From NCBI GenBank assembly GCA_946965045.2, contig OX337236.1, positions 2,108,001 through 2,172,000 of the forward strand: a DNA stretch of 64,000 bases, given 5' to 3'. The number at the start of each line of letters is the position of its first letter. The stretch's first letter is position 1. The notes under the pieces are model-generated. The model searched no databases. It worked only from the letters and a program-made list of their open reading frames with translations, and was not told the origin of the DNA. The position numbers and the translations under genes were made by a program. This document shows positions 48,972 through 58,648 of the stretch, one piece after another. The stretch comes from Epithemia pelagica (Eukaryota > Bacillariophyta > Bacillariophyceae > Surirellales > Surirellaceae).

Positions 48972-51380
48972 TTATTCCCTCACCACCGATAGGGGTGTGA
49001 CACTCCCATCGTCCGACAAGCTGTGGGGGACAGAAGGAGGATCGGACGAACTTGTGTTGGTGTTGGCATTATTGGTTCCATAATAATCCAAGGACGAGGA
49101 GGGATAGGCCGGTGCCGTCAAGGGATCCACACCATGCAATCGACATCCCACCATCATTTGTTCCGGTAATTCATCCGTTTGATTGCCTTGCACGACAAAG
49201 CCCAAATCCAACGTCAAGACTTGTGTATAGGCCCGAGCGACGGACAAGATGCCACGTGCCGCCGAACTGGCGGCAATGTCCAAGTCAGCCTCCCAATACA
49301 ATTCCTTGTCGCCTTCGGGTGGTTGGTACACATAATTGATGGGAACCTTGTTGCCAATCAAGGCCGGTTTTCCACCTACAACCGATCGAACGACCCAGGG
49401 ACCCTTGACAATCACGGGGACAATTTTGAAGCATCGATTCTTGTAGTCTTCATCATTGAACAAGAAACGACAGGCACATCGTTCCCCCGGTGTCATGTTT
49501 TTGGTCAAGGCTTCGAGTTTTTTCTCATCCATACTGTCACTACCACCCGATTCGTATCCGGCCCGTACAAAGGGTACAAATTTGCGAGGAATCTCAAAGT
49601 ACAAGACCAAAACACCCCAGGGCAAACGAAAGTTGATGAGAAAGGTGGGCACGTCGCGAAGTTGACCATTCAAGACTTTGGGGTTGCTCCCGACATTTTC
49701 CGGACAGGTATCGGTCAAGAACAATTCGGCACCACGCATGGGGAACAAAAACTCTTTGGAGGGAATCTTTTTCTTGTCCACCAAATAATTGGCTCCTCGA
49801 ATCTTAAAGTCGGCCGCCCGCGATCGACCCCAACAATTGGTCACGGAACCCAATTCGGCACCTTCGGGAAATTCCGACATGGGCTTGCCCGCCAATTCTT
49901 CTTCCAGGGCTGCTTGTTGTTGTTGCTGTTCTTCTTCCGTCACTTCTCGCAACAGTGGCTGTTGTTCCGGTGTTCCGGGAGGACGAGTCGACAGTACCTT
50001 GCCATCGGGCGACAAGGCCGAGGACGAAGAGGAAGCCAGACTACCCAGTGCCAGGTTTGTTCGCGAGGCCGAAGTCAGCATGGTTCGTTGCAACAGACGA
50101 CGACCAGACAAGTCGGGTGGCATGACGGGCATGGCCGTTTGGTTGCCAAGAGCGTGAGGATGATGAGGATCGTTGGAACGACGTGGCGTATGCAATCCCA
50201 AACAATAGGCAGCAAACAAGACCAGCAAGGCCCAATCGGCATCTATTTGGAGTTGCAAGGACGCCGCACGAGACAAGACGACACCCAAGGCACCGGCTAG
50301 GGCCACGAGAAACCACGGATTGCGACTATTGTTTCGCCATACCGTCGCCACAAAGGCGGGTACTTGTCGTCCCCAACCTGTGGACCTTGATTTGCTGGTA
50401 CGACCCAGAGTCTCATCGTCATCGTCCAATTCCAAACTGGCATGACTGCCCAATTTGTCCAATTCCTGAGCATCATGTGCTCGCATGGCCATGGATCGAC
50501 GATCCTTGCGAGTCAATGGTACAACTTGAGAAACTTGTGCAGGTTCGGTCAACGTAATTTTTTTCTTTTCATCATCTCCTCCCTTGTGACTGCTGATGCC
50601 TCCACTACCACCACGGCTATTGGCAGGCAGTCGTTCGGATGCAAAGGAGGGTGTGGAAGGTTTGTTATGATTAAGCCGCATTGGTTCAGAACGCTGCTTG
50701 TTGCTGCCATTATTGTCTTTGCCACTACCATCCATGAAATTGAGCAAGCCGGCTAGAGGATTCAAAATGGGATTATTGTCATTCGTATCCTCTCCTTCGG
50801 ATCGTCCAGGTCCCACCATGTGGTCCTCGAGAATGGTGTGATCCGTGAAGAAAAAGGTTCGAATGACATTGGCCACTTGACTGACAAAGACATCGGTAGG
50901 ATTTAACAAGGTGGTGGTATCTTGTGGAAAATGAAGACACGTCGTTTCCAAGACAGCATTCAAAACACTGCGACGTTGTTTGGATAAGGCCTTGACATGA
51001 TGATAATTCATGGTAACCACTTGTTTGTGTTGCGATTCAATCAAATGCGTCACCGTTTGACAATATTGAATCAACCGCGTCCCTCGACTCGTCAACAACG
51101 AGTCCTTGTGTTTCTCCTGTACCGCCTGACAAATGTGTTTCAATTCCATGACGAAGGCCCGAAATGCCTTGTACGTTTTGCTCAAGTAAAAGGGATCAAA
51201 CGTGCCAGTACCGCCACTGCCCGTAGACGATGATTCTTTGGGTTGAACGAGAATAATGTAATCGGTCCGAACCGCTACACCTCTCTTGACTCGATAATGA
51301 TCGACATGGGTCACTTCTGCCATGACATTGTGTTGTTGCAAACATTGCAAAAACGGATTTTGTTCCTTCTCGTCCGACAT
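48972..51380 (-). CDS. PX-like/EDR2 C-terminal (DUF1336) domain membrane protein
   Basis: 802 residues. Residues 1-190 have a PX-domain-like or related lipid-binding layout (VTHVDHYRVKRGVAVRTDYI, LSKTYKAFRAFVMELKHIC). A disordered charged segment follows, then two hydrophobic stretches (NPWFLVALAGALGVVLSRAA; WALLVLFAAYCLGL) that may form a membrane hairpin. From about 530 to 760 is the EDR2 C-terminal domain: ADFKIRGANYLVDKKKIPSK, FLINFRLPWGVLVLYFEIP, CFKIVPVIVKGPWVVRSVVG and LTLDLGFVVQGNQ. EDR2-type proteins of plants link lipid binding to defence and membrane traffic. The role here is inferred. The polar C-terminal tail is Ser/Asn rich. Confidence 0.75.
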   Translation of the reverse strand: MSDEKEQNPFLQCLQQHNVMAEVTHVDHYRVKRGVAVRTDYIILVQPKESSSTGSGGTGTFDPFYLSKTYKAFRAFVMELKHICQAVQEKHKDSLLTSRGTRLIQYCQTVTHLIESQHKQVVTMNYHHVKALSKQRRSVLNAVLETTCLHFPQDTTTLLNPTDVFVSQVANVIRTFFFTDHTILEDHMVGPGRSEGEDTNDNNPILNPLAGLLNFMDGSGKDNNGSNKQRSEPMRLNHNKPSTPSFASERLPANSRGGSGGISSHKGGDDEKKKITLTEPAQVSQVVPLTRKDRRSMAMRAHDAQELDKLGSHASLELDDDDETLGRTSKSRSTGWGRQVPAFVATVWRNNSRNPWFLVALAGALGVVLSRAASLQLQIDADWALLVLFAAYCLGLHTPRRSNDPHHPHALGNQTAMPVMPPDLSGRRLLQRTMLTSASRTNLALGSLASSSSSALSPDGKVLSTRPPGTPEQQPLLREVTEEEQQQQQAALEEELAGKPMSEFPEGAELGSVTNCWGRSRAADFKIRGANYLVDKKKIPSKEFLFPMRGAELFLTDTCPENVGSNPKVLNGQLRDVPTFLINFRLPWGVLVLYFEIPRKFVPFVRAGYESGGSDSMDEKKLEALTKNMTPGERCACRFLFNDEDYKNRCFKIVPVIVKGPWVVRSVVGGKPALIGNKVPINYVYQPPEGDKELYWEADLDIAASSAARGILSVARAYTQVLTLDLGFVVQGNQTDELPEQMMVGCRLHGVDPLTAPAYPSSSLDYYGTNNANTNTSSSDPPSVPHSLSDDGSVTPLSVVRE

Positions 51381-51483
51381 GGCGGTGGTTGGATCCTTCT
51401 TCGTCGTGTCTCGTTCTCGGAAAGGGAATTGGTCGGTGAAAAAGAATCACAACAATGAAAGCCACTCTCTCCCAACGTTTGAG

Positions 51484-51525
<42 letters not shown>

Positions 51526-52481
51526 GCTGGCCTCTTGCTCGATAACCTTTCTCTTTGCGGACTGTCTCCGTTGATTGTGGTCTCTCGCCCGCAAGATCTC
51601 AATTGGTTTGTTGTTCTTCAAGCAACTTTTGTTCGTTCACGCCAAAAATGCGCCACCGAAGACCGCACCCGAGCGAGCATGCAGGTCGCTTACGCTGCGA
51701 AGTAATCAACTTCAGCGGAAAGTTCTGAAATTCAGGATAGTAATTCAAAACGAAAAGAGATTCATCCCCGCCTAAGATTATAAATCCTAGCGCCATGAGT
51801 TCACAAAAGTCGTGACTACGGAATCATGCATGCAAGTTGACACGAAGACACAAGATTCCCATAATTAGGTCGTGGTCGTGGACAAAAGATCTCGAGAGAT
51901 CCACGCTCACGCTCACGTTCGTCGACCGTGACCGGTGGACTGACCGCTGACAACTATTTTCAAATTTTTGAAAGAATGCACAGACAAGCTATGAAGTCTA
52001 TGTCTGGTCTGATTCTGATGTCGCCTAGGAGTAGGAGCAGGGACACAGAGGTCAATCTACTGGGAAAACGACCCAAAGGAACAAACAAAGTATGAGATCC
52101 CAAGAGTTCTATACATCAAACCCCCCACTTTCACAAGCAAGGAAGAGAGATTGAAAGCAAGGAGTCCCGCAAACCCTCCACGTTGGTGGAATGCCACAGC
52201 TTTGCTTGTTGGACGATGTTTCCGCTATCCCGCGTTCAACGGTCCATGCTTCTTTTACTTTAGAAAGAAGTTGACTGCTGCTACATGAAAGTCAAATGAT
52301 GGTTCACACCCAATCGTTGCAATGATGACGGGGAGCGTTTCGGTCACCATCCTATTCCCATGCACACAGAGAAGAATACTTTGTTGACCTTGCTAGAGCT
52401 TGCTTGCGGGGGCAACTTTTCATTGCAAGAGAGTTGGATGCAACCCCCTGTCCTCCCATCCATGACCATCCTCCACCCAGT
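51381..52481. other. Intergenic region with a CT microsatellite
   Basis: Between the start of the EDR2-type gene and the 3' end of the sugar transporter, both minus strand. Apart from the CT run at 51486-51522 nothing is recognised. Confidence 0.45.
51486..51522 (+). repeat. (CT)n microsatellite
   Basis: Uninterrupted CT dinucleotide run of about 37 bp. On the minus strand this is a GA run about 105-140 bp upstream of the EDR2-type ATG, where it may serve as a promoter element. Confidence 0.95.
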
Positions 52482-54351
52482 TTAGGGCTCGTTGGAGGAG
52501 GGTCCCGATGGCACCGCATCACCGTCCTGATGGGTGGCAATAGGAACAACTTGACCTTGTCGCGAGGCAAACAATTGTTCCACTTCTTCCAAGGTCAACC
52601 CCTTTGTTTCTGGAATGTACTTGCCAATGAACCAAATACTACAACAAACAAACAAACAAACAACCACAGACATGCACATGTCAGACTTGGTCGAGCGCGT
52701 ACGTACATACTGGAACTGGCGTACACGGACGCACGTACCTGACAACGTTTAAAATGGCAAAGATACCAAAGGTGGAAGCCAAACCAAGCCATTGCTGAAG
52801 GACGGGGACTCCAAATTGTACCACCGCATTGAGCAAGAAATTGAGTTGGACCGCGACGGCCACGGCCGCTCCCCGAATGGTCAAGGGAAAAATTTCACTG
52901 GTCAGTAGCCAGGTAATGGGACCAAAGCCCACTTGATATCCACCAATGTACAAAAGCATGGCTCCCAAGGTAACGAGCTGGGACCAAAGGCCTCCTGTTC
53001 CTTCTTGGTCATCTTCCGTGTCTGTCGCAGACGTCGTATTCCTCGACAGCAAGCCGCCAAAGGTGGCGGTCAATAAAATGAGGGCGACCAGCATGAGGGA
53101 ACAACCCAGTTTCAAGAGTCGGACACGGCCATAATATTCAACGGTACCCGCTGCCACCAAGGTGGCCACCAACTTGAACAGGGAGACTGCAATCGTGGCA
53201 GACCCCGTGACGCCAGCACGACGAAAAATTTGCGTCGCATAGGACAAGACCGATGGTTGACCTGTTACTTGTTGCAAGACCACCAGTCCAAAACCAGCAA
53301 TCAAGGGACCCCGATACTTGGGTTGCAATAACAACCAAGTCGACTTGTCCTCCAAAGAGGGCACTGATGAAGGAGCGGTAGGTTCCACTGCAGCAGAAAC
53401 GGGTGCAGGTAACAGCAAGGAGGATCTTTCATTTTCAGGTCCTTGCTGTGCCGACAGACTCGATGATGGTGCCTGTGGAATCAAACCTTCTTGTTCCAGA
53501 GCCCTCTGCATAGATGCCAATTGATGGGCAGCGACTGGTCCACGAGGAAAAACAAACTGTAGCGATTTCAAGGCAGCGTCCTGCCCGTGTTGTTGCCCAG
53601 ATTGCAGCAACAACCAACGACACGATTCCGGAATGGCATAGGTGGCCAATACCAGCATTGCAACAGCAGGAAGTACGCTACAAACGTAGGTCCATCTCCA
53701 GTGCGAACCAAACGTATTACCAAGCGTATATCCCATTACAATGCCTAACACGATACAAGCTTCCTTGAGGGAAACCAAAATCCCTCGAATCGAGGACGGT
53801 CCCATTTCTCCCAAATATGTAGGTGCTGCATGCATAGATACACCAATGCCCAAACCATAAATCATACGCCCCAGCACAAAGATGGCAAATCCCAACCAAT
53901 TCGCAAGGCTATCAGCGGCATATTCCAAGGTTGCTCCCACAATGTACAAGAGAGCCCCCAATTGAAGTTCGGTACGTCGACCGAGGGAATCCTGTTGCCA
54001 GAACAAGAGGCCACTGGAAATCAAGGCACCTGCCGATGCCAAGGCCACCACTGTTCCTTGCCAAGCCGCCGAGGCAGCAATCAAGTCCGACCATCCAGTC
54101 TCGGACGTTGGTTCAGTCAAGGCTCGCAAGACAAAGCTTGTCGCGGCAATGTCGTACCCAAACAAGAACCCACCCAAACTTGGAACCACAAACACGAGAG
54201 CTACTGCCCAGAGGGAATAATCGTTGCTGTGTTGATCCTCGATTGCCAAGTACGAAGCATCCTCATCTCCGACTGGCCCTGGCGGCTCTGGCAGCGGTGC
54301 AGCGGAAGAAGTATCGAGATGACCCGGTGAATCATTCTTGGATGACGCCAT
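52482..54351 (-). CDS. MFS sugar transporter, two exons
   Basis: Exon 1 is 54351-52739 and exon 2 is 52638-52482, with a 100-bp intron (donor GTACGT, acceptor TTGTAG) that restores IWFIGKYIPETKGLTLEE. The spliced protein has 589 residues. ATG 54351 (ACAATGG) is chosen over an upstream TTG. Sugar-porter features: GGFLFGYDIAATSFVL in helix 1, DSLGRRTELQLG in the loop after helix 2, PESCRWLLL after helix 6, LQQVTGQPSVLSYATQIF in helix 7, and PETKGLTLEE after helix 12. A long cytosolic loop of about 100 residues joins the halves. It probably moves hexose by proton symport or facilitated diffusion. The gene is divergent from GMD across about 400 bp. Confidence 0.9.
52639..52738 (-). other. Intron of the sugar transporter
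   Basis: GTACGT...TTGTAG, 100 bp, with repeated GTTT before the acceptor. Placement is fixed by reading-frame continuity and the conserved PETKG motif in exon 2. Confidence 0.85.
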
Positions 54352-54758
54352 TGTCGCGAAAGTGTCTGCTGGAATCAATTCGGTATCTCTCTTCCCGCTT
54401 GTCTCCTTCTGAATTCAAAATTCTGAAGGCGTTGTGTTGGGTAAAGATTCACAGAGAATGTCGTCTGCCGTCTACTTGTTTGAGGATCTTGCAAAAGGGG
54501 TACAAATGAAAGCGGTGATGACGAAAAATGATGGCCCTTCGATGATGTTCTGAAATTTCTGAGAATTTTGAAAAGATTCCTGACTTAAACGCTTCCAAAG
54601 CGCGTCTCAAAAGCGATCTTTTCCGGCCATGCGGTCATGCCGCATGCCGACGATGGGTCATTTCACATTTTCTTTCGCTTTTTCTCGATACTCAGATCAT
54701 TCATTACTGCTTTGCGGTTATTGCGTTCTTCTTGTCGTCGAATTAGTGTTAAGAAACC
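54352..54758. promoter_or_regulatory. Bidirectional promoter region between sugar transporter and GMD
   Basis: 407 bp between two divergent start codons. It must hold both promoters. No clear TATA box or repeat identified. Confidence 0.5.
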
Positions 54759-56073
54759 ATGTCGACAGACGTACCTAGTGGAGAGACCACCGGAAAGGTG
54801 GCCTTGATTACAGGCATAACAGGTCAAGATGGATCGTATCTGACGGAACTGTTGTTGGAAAAGGGCTACACGGTACGTGTTGCTGTTGGTCATGCGTCAT
54901 GCCAAGTTATTATGCATAAGCATTTGGCTACCCTTTGCTTCTCGGTTTGCCTGCAGTCCGTCCTCATGTTTGCGGCCGACCATCCTTTGGGGTTCTGTTG
55001 TTTGATGGATGACTGATCTGCTCACTCTGTCGTTTCTTTGTTTACGTTTGCAATCTCTCGATTGCTACGACTTTCAGGTACATGGCATTGTCCGTCGATC
55101 ATCTTGCTTCAATACGGGTCGGATTGATCACTTGTATCGGGATCGTCACGAATCGGGTGTCAAATTGTTTTTGCATTATGGTGATTTGTGCGATGCCACC
55201 AATCTCATTACCATTATTACCAATACACGTCCGGACGAGATTTACAATTTGGGGGCCATGAGTCATGTCAAGGTGAGTTTTGACATGCCCGAATACACGG
55301 CCGATTGCGATGGATTGGGTGTCTTGCGCATGTTGGATGCAGTCCGGGCTTCGGGATTGGAAAAGTCGGTGCGATTCTACCAAGCCTCCACCTCCGAACT
55401 CTACGGTAAGGTACAGGAAGTGCCGCAGTCCGAAACGACTCCCTTTTATCCTCGATCCCCCTATGCTGTGGCCAAACAGTATGCCTTTTGGATCATGGTC
55501 AACTATCGTGAAGCCTACGGAATGCATTTGACCAATGGTATCTTGTTCAATCACGAATCGCCCCGACGAGGACGAACCTTTGTGACACGCAAAATTACCG
55601 CGGGTGTGGCCCACATTAAGGAGGGCAAACAAAAGTCTTTGTTCTTGGGTAATTTGGATGCCAAACGCGATTGGGGACATGCTCGTGATTACGTCGAAGG
55701 AATGTGGCGCATGCTGCAAGCCGAGGAAGCCGACGACTATGTCTTGGCCACCGGCGAGACTCATACCGTACGAGAATTTGTCGAAAAGTCCTTCCGCATT
55801 GTCGACATTGAAATTGTGTGGAGAGGCGAAGCAGGTTCGGTGGACGAAATTGGTGTCGATGCCAAGGATGAATCGCGCGTCTTGGTCAAGGTCGATCCTC
55901 GTTACTATCGACCTACTGAAGTCGACCTGTTGTTGGGAGATCCCACCAAGGCCAAGACCAAATTGGGATGGGTTTCTCAAACCTCCTTTGATGACCTGAT
56001 CAAGGAAATGGTCGAAGCCGATCTGAAAATGGTACGCGGAGAGCTTTACGATCAAGACCAAAATCCCGAATAA
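54759..56073 (+). CDS. gmd: GDP-mannose 4,6-dehydratase, two exons
   Basis: Exon 1 is 54759-54872 and exon 2 is 55078-56073, separated by a 205-bp intron (GTACGT...TTTCAG). The joint reads [20 protein letters not shown]. The spliced protein has 369 residues, close to the family's usual 370. It is an extended SDR fold: NAD(P)-binding [10 protein letters not shown] at residues 19-28, then [13 protein letters not shown], the catalytic STSELYG and YAVAKQ (Tyr-x-x-x-Lys), and [16 protein letters not shown]. It converts GDP-mannose to GDP-4-keto-6-deoxymannose, the first step of GDP-fucose synthesis, in the cytosol. With the nearby nucleotide-sugar transporter it serves glycan synthesis, though there is no operon-like link. 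Confidence 0.96.
54873..55077 (+). other. Intron of GMD
   Basis: 205 bp, GTACGT...CTTTCAG, splitting the codons of KGYT and VHGI in phase 0. Confidence 0.9.
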
Positions 56074-56587
56074 GAGAATGTGTCAAGTCTTTGAGCAACT
56101 GTGAACCTTGCACTCGCTTTCTCAGTGAATCTTGCACACGCTTTCTCAGTGAATCTTTTTATCTCTATGATAGTCTTTAATATGAGCCACCCGTCCTCTC
56201 TCTGCGCGTTGCTGATTGTGTTGGGGTCTACACATCCATCGTCTTTCGTAGTGACGCGCATGACTCTGTCAATACCTTCAGACTTGAGATCCCTACCAGC
56301 AGGTATAGGTGATCATCCCCATGATCCGCTCTACTCTCGTTGGGAGGCAGGAAAAAACCGACGCAAAGCTCTCACATCGATGCTCCTACTAGGAGTAATC
56401 GGAAACCTTCCAATGCTTCCGAAAATATACTCTAGGAGTTGGAGCACATTGCAGAAATGGGTAACTATCACTCTATGATTCTATGATATACGGAAGACAG
56501 TCAGACGTCAAAACGAAGATACCTTACAACTCTCATCATATCTAAGATCCAACAACCAGAGAAGGAAGACCATCCAAACTACCTAAT
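56074..56587. other. Intergenic region with a short tandem repeat
   Basis: A 24-bp unit (CTTGCACTCGCTTTCTCAGT + GAAT) occurs twice at about 56107-56154. Otherwise nothing recognised. Confidence 0.5.
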
Positions 56588-57589
56588 ATGAGAAGCAAGG
56601 ACGAGGGATGTCCATTCAATTTGCCGAAAGTTCTGGCTCTCTGTCTTTTGAGTAGAACTGTGAATGCTTGGACGACAACGACAACGACGACGAGAGCGAA
56701 ACCATGCGCGTGGTCGCCATGGCATCACCACCCAATCATGACAACCACCACCACCACAAGAAGAAGAAGACCATTGGCACTGCCGCCACCCACCACCTTG
56801 TCCCCCACTTATGGACAATCGCCTTTGCTGGTGGGGGCATTATATTTCTCGTCCTCGTCCTCTTCTGGACCATCACAGTATCCGCAACTTCCCAGCAATT
56901 ACAGGGAACATGGTCAAGAACTGATTGTCCAAGCGGCCGTGACCCAAAGTGGTCTTGCTCCTAGTCAAATTGCCGTGGATTGGACAAAACGAGGCAAAAT
57001 AATTGTGACCGTGTCCAGTGACAATATTGTTTTGGATGACGACGAAATCGACGACGACGGTCTGTGGGACGCATACGATGATTCCATTGTGAACGAAGAC
57101 GACTATGACGACTTTGAACTCGATTGGGCAGAAGAAGAAGAAGAAGAGGATGACGACACTGGTATCTTAGTCAATGAGGATGGCAATGATGGGAGTGTCA
57201 ATGTCGTGTCCTTGGCCCGTGCGATTAATGCAGCTCTGGAAGAGGACGCCATTGGAATGGCCATTGCAGAAACACACGAAATTGAAGTGACCACACCCGG
57301 CGCTTCTGACGAACTGGTGGGTCCAGTCATGTTTCAAGCCTATCAAGGTTTTGATGTGATTTGTCAGTATTATGATAGCAAAAAGAAGAAAAAGAACAAG
57401 AAGAAACCGGACGAGGATGACTCCACAGAAGGACAAGAACGGCCGATTCAAACCGTGGAAGGTCGTTTATATGACCGTGACGAAGAGTGTACTACCATTA
57501 ATCTCAAGGGTCGTATGAAGAAAATCCCCAATGAGGATATCATTTCCGTCAAACTTCCCAAGGCCAAGAGGGAAAAGGGAGTCTCGTAA
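56588..57589 (+). CDS. RimP-like ribosome maturation factor, probably plastid
   Basis: 333 residues. Signal-peptide-like N-terminus (LPKVLALCLLSRTVNAW) followed by a Ser/Thr-rich transit-like region to about residue 95. The RimP N-terminal domain has VVSLARAINAALEEDAIGMA and EIEVTTPGASDELVGP, the Y/HxLEVSSPG-type strand of the family. The C-terminal SH3-like domain has VEGRLYDRDEECTTINLKGR and KKIPNEDIISVKLPK. An acidic insert (about 145-190) and a Lys run (267-275) are lineage-specific. RimP helps assemble the small subunit of bacterial-type ribosomes, so a plastid role fits. ATG 56588. Confidence 0.8.
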   Translation: MRSKDEGCPFNLPKVLALCLLSRTVNAWTTTTTTTRAKPCAWSPWHHHPIMTTTTTTRRRRPLALPPPTTLSPTYGQSPLLVGALYFSSSSSSGPSQYPQLPSNYREHGQELIVQAAVTQSGLAPSQIAVDWTKRGKIIVTVSSDNIVLDDDEIDDDGLWDAYDDSIVNEDDYDDFELDWAEEEEEEDDDTGILVNEDGNDGSVNVVSLARAINAALEEDAIGMAIAETHEIEVTTPGASDELVGPVMFQAYQGFDVICQYYDSKKKKKNKKKPDEDDSTEGQERPIQTVEGRLYDRDEECTTINLKGRMKKIPNEDIISVKLPKAKREKGVS

Positions 57590-58648
57590 GAAACATGACA
57601 CACATTCGTTCGGAGAAAATGACGTAGTTTCCTTGAAAATAGCCTCTTTCTTTCGTTGAGATTTATCGTCAACCACCCCATCCCCCATGGCAAGCATTAT
57701 TCTCGGCGTCTGCGGTAGATGCGTGTTCCATCTCCACGGCTCCGAAAGAGGCTGGCATTGATACCGATGGCATAGATGAAGGAGACCATCCCAGAAACCC
57801 GCTGATTGTGCCATTTACGTGTGGATTGAGATTCTCTTTAAGGAGTAGAATGTACTGTAGGAGTTACGGTGGATGTTACCGATAGATGCTTCATCACAGT
57901 TTGATTTCCAAAAACTCAAAATGTGAGGGTACATTCAACAGGTCATCCTGCTTTTATGTTTTTTTCAGTTGTGGTTGGCTTCTCTCGTCCCATCCGGATT
58001 TTTCCAGCCGGGGGCATATAACGAGGCACGACTGGCTTTTCTATAGAACGTTAAGTACTGCACGGCACAATTTCAAATTTTGGATTTAGACACGTGAGGG
58101 GCATAGCAAATCAAAAACTATTACCACGATTGCCAAGAACGCTGGCATATTCAACTAACGTCTTTATGCCCCACAATTACAACAGACTTGTAACGGTTGC
58201 GGCACGCACATTCGAATGCGAGTCCAGAATGTCTGTGCAGGATGCGACGGTCGGACAAGTCAACGGACACTCACGCAAGAGTTCCACGGCATCGTCTCAC
58301 ATTCACATGGTGCAGCTTTCGTCCCCGACAATAATACACTCATACCCATCCCCAACAAATAGTTGCAAAACAATCAATACACACACCAAAAGGTCAAGAA
58401 TAACGCAGTCCACTCAACACAAGTCTTCTGGTTTCGCGCAACTGGTTGGGCGATTGGCAGAATAGCAAGTGTTGGGACCTCCATCCCGCGTTATCACGAT
58501 TGTATAGACGGGTCCCCTTGGTTCTTGGTTGTCGTTGTTGGGAGTTGCTGGGTCATGGTGATATATACGTAGTGATTGGTGGTTTTTTATTTTTTGTGCA
58601 AGACAGTGGTTCTGTGGTTTCTTGCTGTGGGTGTTGTTTGTTGTCACA
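57590..58648. other. Intergenic region
   Basis: Between two plus-strand genes. Short frames only. No repeat or RNA gene recognised. Confidence 0.4.

Noticed and set aside
49179-50300. Long plus-strand frame of 373 codons
   Set aside because: Antisense shadow of the EDR2-type gene, which has recognisable domains on the minus strand.
52681-52740. Transporter C-terminus ending in the exon 1 frame (VRYVRPCTP)
   Set aside because: This is intron sequence; splicing restores the conserved PETKGLTLEE and the frame to 52482.
55099-56061. Minus-strand frame of 320 codons over GMD
   Set aside because: Shadow of exon 2 of GMD; no motifs of its own.
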